Below the pieces are notes generated by a model that saw nothing but the letters and a program-made list of their open reading frames with translations, was not told where the DNA came from and ran no database searches. The position numbers were made by a program, and so were the translations under genes. Of a stretch of 8,000 nucleotides of DNA, positions 5,892 through 8,000 are shown in pieces. How positions within the stretch are numbered: position 1 is the first letter of the stretch; each line of letters starts with the position of its first letter. This DNA comes from Maribacter sp. (lineage in GTDB: Bacteria > Bacteroidota > Bacteroidia > Flavobacteriales > Flavobacteriaceae): NCBI GenBank assembly GCA_018679695.1, contig JAHHKH010000279.1:1-8000 (forward strand), read 5' to 3'.

Positions 5892-8000
5892 CTATTTATT
5901 TACATCCAAACTAAAAGTTTCTATAGCGTATTTACCCACTTTTAACCCAGGAGCGACTGGTGTTGGGTTCTCCTCAATTATATTGGTTTGCTTGTAGGAT
6001 TCAATGTTGAAATAAGATGAAACATTCACTGTCTCCTCACCCTCTTTAAGATTGTACATACGTGCAATGATGTCCTCAGAATCCTCGGCCTTTTTAATAG
6101 TTGTTATCATTACGTTGTCGGTATCAATCGAGAAGAAACTCAACGATTCTGGCAAAAACGATTTTATTGAAGTTTCTGGATAAACAACCACACTTATTGG
6201 TTCGTTTTCCTGTTTGGCAATTCGCTGCCCCACAATACTGCCCGCTCTATTGGAAGTGAACACATTGTGATACTTGTGGTTACCCGCTTGCGAATATTCA
6301 TTTCCTTCCCAATGGCATGAAGTCCTACTTGCCAAAAGTATGTGCTGCAATACGGCCTTGTTAGCGTTATGAGCAGTAGGATCAATCCAATCCGCAGCCG
6401 CTACTGACGAACTCAAGGTAACTGAAACTTCGTTATCAGTTGCCGATATCCAATCGATGATGGCCCTTGGGTGTACGTCCTTACAAAGCGGAGTATAACG
6501 CTCTCCTGCTGTTTTTATCTCGTCTTTCCCAACCCTCACACTGCCAAAGGGCACCTCATGGGCGATTTCGGGATTCTTCATATTAATTGGAAAAGCTGTT
6601 CTGAATTCACGGTACAATTCGCCCGACCAATTTCGCAGCTCGGTATTAAAATAGATGCGTTTTAGATGGTGGTACAAAGTAACATCCTGCCTTACAATGG
6701 CATGTTTGATTTTTTGTTCAAGTCTGTATTTGGTATATAAAGGTCCGTTTTCCAAAACTATCCATTCAGGTTCATGAAGGCTCATTTTATCAAAATCTAC
6801 CATGCTCACCTGCTGAACATCACCAAATTCGCCTGCTCCATTTCCCACCGACTGTAAGGTGAATATTTCTCCCCCCTTAAGGTTATCTGTTTCCAGTAAT
6901 TCCTTTTTAAGTTCCTTGTCGTACACTTGTGCGATACCGCCCTTTTCAAAAGTTACTTTATAAAACGGATTTTCATAGGTCGAAGTTGATGCTTTGTTAA
7001 CTATGGACGCTGCTGCATGAGTATGGTTTGATAGGTAATAGGTGGTATATCCCACAGAAGGTATATTTTCAGCAATAAAGGTAAGGTCAGCACTTTTGAG
7101 GCTACCATCATCGTAATATGTTTCATTGGTGCTTTGTGAGCTTACCATTTTCTTATCTGCAGTAATAACGGCAATCCGCTGCATACTTCCTTTTGGAAAA
7201 TTCAAGGAAACTGTTACCGGATCTGTACGTTCCCATGATAGGCTATTGAATAGGACAATCGGGAGGCCCAATTTCTCGTTTTTCATTATTCTAGCTGATA
7301 AGAATTCCAAGCCCTCATTCAAGAGATTTTGGCCCATGGTTCTTGATTTTACCAAGTTTTCCTTGAACAAATTATCAGTGATATCCCCGTCATGTCCACC
7401 CCAACCATGATCGGGATAAATCTTAGCCTGCCAAGCTTCATCAAACTCCTTAAATGGGTATTGCATTTTTTTGGGGTTGATGATATTTGCAATAGCTAGG
7501 AACTTTTCTGCCGCTGGCAACAGCTTAGAAGCTTCCCTGCTAGCGGTTAGGGCATCATGATGGCCAGGACCATGAATATATACCCAAACATTGGGTCGTT
7601 CACCCATTATCGTATCAACCTTCGTAGCATTTTTTTTCGCCAATGGCATGAATTCATCAACGGTCATGAGTTCCATATTGGGCAAGTGAACATTTTTTGT
7701 AGCCCCTTTTTCGTCTTTTAGGGTATTAAAAGAATTCCATGAATCAATGAACTCTGAATAATCAATTGCCGGGAGCATATCCTGACTTGAAAGCAATGGT
7801 GTATGAATTTCATTTCCTTTAAAATTCTTCTCCCAATACAAAACCTGTTCAGCTCCATATTTCATTTTATTGTTCAGGTCCCTTGAGAGGTAAAGCAAAT
7901 CGTTGCCATAGTGTCCCGGGGAATAGGTAAAGACCGAACTACCATCTGGACTTGCCCAATGGAACATACCTTTTGCATGTCTGCTTATGATCATATAGTC
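5892..8000 (-). CDS. Glycoside hydrolase family 38 alpha-mannosidase-like protein, N-terminus outside the window
   Basis: The frame is open from 8000 to a TAG at 5892: 702 codons lacking the N-terminal part. Numbering from the first visible codon, the catalytic domain is entered at SPDGSSVFTYSPGHYG (17-32). A candidate acid region SSQDMLPAIDYSEF (71-84) follows, then GPGHHDALTASREA (144-157). The HHDA..(T)S pattern is the GH38 motif whose second His (His148 here) is a Zn ligand in GH38 enzymes; the nucleophile Asp and the other ligands would be upstream. After a helical section come the beta-sandwich parts: LFNSLSWERTDPV (250-262), IPSVGYTTYYLSN, ENPFYKVTFEKGGIAQVYDK (343-362) and a C-terminal domain. 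The role is probably release of mannose from alpha-mannosides. Cellular location is unknown because the N-terminus is missing. It is the most upstream gene visible, and its product fits the sugar-oxidation genes that follow. Confidence 0.88.
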   Translation of the reverse strand, partial: DYMIISRHAKGMFHWASPDGSSVFTYSPGHYGNDLLYLSRDLNNKMKYGAEQVLYWEKNFKGNEIHTPLLSSQDMLPAIDYSEFIDSWNSFNTLKDEKGATKNVHLPNMELMTVDEFMPLAKKNATKVDTIMGERPNVWVYIHGPGHHDALTASREASKLLPAAEKFLAIANIINPKKMQYPFKEFDEAWQAKIYPDHGWGGHDGDITDNLFKENLVKSRTMGQNLLNEGLEFLSARIMKNEKLGLPIVLFNSLSWERTDPVTVSLNFPKGSMQRIAVITADKKMVSSQSTNETYYDDGSLKSADLTFIAENIPSVGYTTYYLSNHTHAAASIVNKASTSTYENPFYKVTFEKGGIAQVYDKELKKELLETDNLKGGEIFTLQSVGNGAGEFGDVQQVSMVDFDKMSLHEPEWIVLENGPLYTKYRLEQKIKHAIVRQDVTLYHHLKRIYFNTELRNWSGELYREFRTAFPINMKNPEIAHEVPFGSVRVGKDEIKTAGERYTPLCKDVHPRAIIDWISATDNEVSVTLSSSVAAADWIDPTAHNANKAVLQHILLASRTSCHWEGNEYSQAGNHKYHNVFTSNRAGSIVGQRIAKQENEPISVVVYPETSIKSFLPESLSFFSIDTDNVMITTIKKAEDSEDIIARMYNLKEGEETVNVSSYFNIESYKQTNIIEENPTPVAPGLKVGKYAIETFSLDVNK

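Larger units (their letters stand above)
1..8000 (-). other. Putative eight-gene sugar-catabolism operon (both ends outside the window)
   Basis: All eight genes are minus-strand with junctions of 35, 28, -4, 39, 27, 26 and 26 bases in transcription order. No hairpin-plus-T-run terminator or promoter with room for regulation is seen in any gap. The functions (glycosidase, importer, dehydrogenase, lactonase, dehydratase, candidate aldolase) are complementary, so one transcript is the simplest reading. The promoter must lie to the right of the window, or within the unseen GH38 start region. Confidence 0.75.

Noticed and set aside
6194..6385. Minus-strand 63-codon frame inside the GH38 gene
   Set aside because: It lies entirely within the GH38 coding region in another frame, and its translation resembles no protein.
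5892..7994. Met codon at 7994 as the true start of the GH38 gene
   Set aside because: The frame remains open to base 8000 (Asp-Tyr precede the Met), and the visible protein begins in the middle of the GH38 catalytic domain, so this is an internal Met.

Overview
The window reads as part of a chromosome from a Bacteroidota bacterium, most likely a marine Flavobacteriaceae member. The DNA is AT-rich. The starts that can be inspected are preceded by A/T-rich TAAA-type stretches instead of Shine-Dalgarno sequences. The protein set (GH38 enzyme, XylE-type transporter, RraA-like protein, UxuA-like dehydratase) fits a polysaccharide-degrading heterotroph. The genus cannot be fixed from the sequence.

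Every supported gene lies on the minus strand, so transcription runs from high to low coordinates. In that order they are: a GH38 alpha-mannosidase-like protein (5892-8000, N-terminus outside the window), an RraA/HMG-aldolase family protein (5161-5856), an MFS sugar:proton symporter (3666-5132), a small cupin (3247-3669), a short-chain dehydrogenase (2401-3207), a seven-bladed propeller lactonase (1321-2373), a UxuA-type mannonate dehydratase (218-1294), and the first 63 codons of a secreted protein (1-191, C-terminus outside the window). Gaps are 26-39 bases, except for a 4-base ATGA overlap between transporter and cupin. No promoter, terminator, RNA gene, repeat, mobile element or CRISPR was seen. 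No stretch over 40 bases lacks a gene, so this looks like the interior of one long operon.

Read together, the genes suggest a non-phosphorylative sugar oxidation route. GH38 would release mannose (or a related sugar) and the MFS protein would import it. The dehydrogenase would oxidise it to a lactone and the propeller lactonase would open this to an aldonate. The UxuA-type enzyme would dehydrate that to a 2-keto-3-deoxy acid, and the RraA-family protein could cleave it by a retro-aldol reaction. The family calls are strong; the pathway is inference. Two enzymes depart from their textbook relatives at substrate-contact motifs: the transporter has lost the QQ..GIN sugar-binding residues, and the dehydratase lacks the usual YNFMPV..W and PDHGR motifs. 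The true substrate may therefore not be plain D-mannose/D-mannonate.
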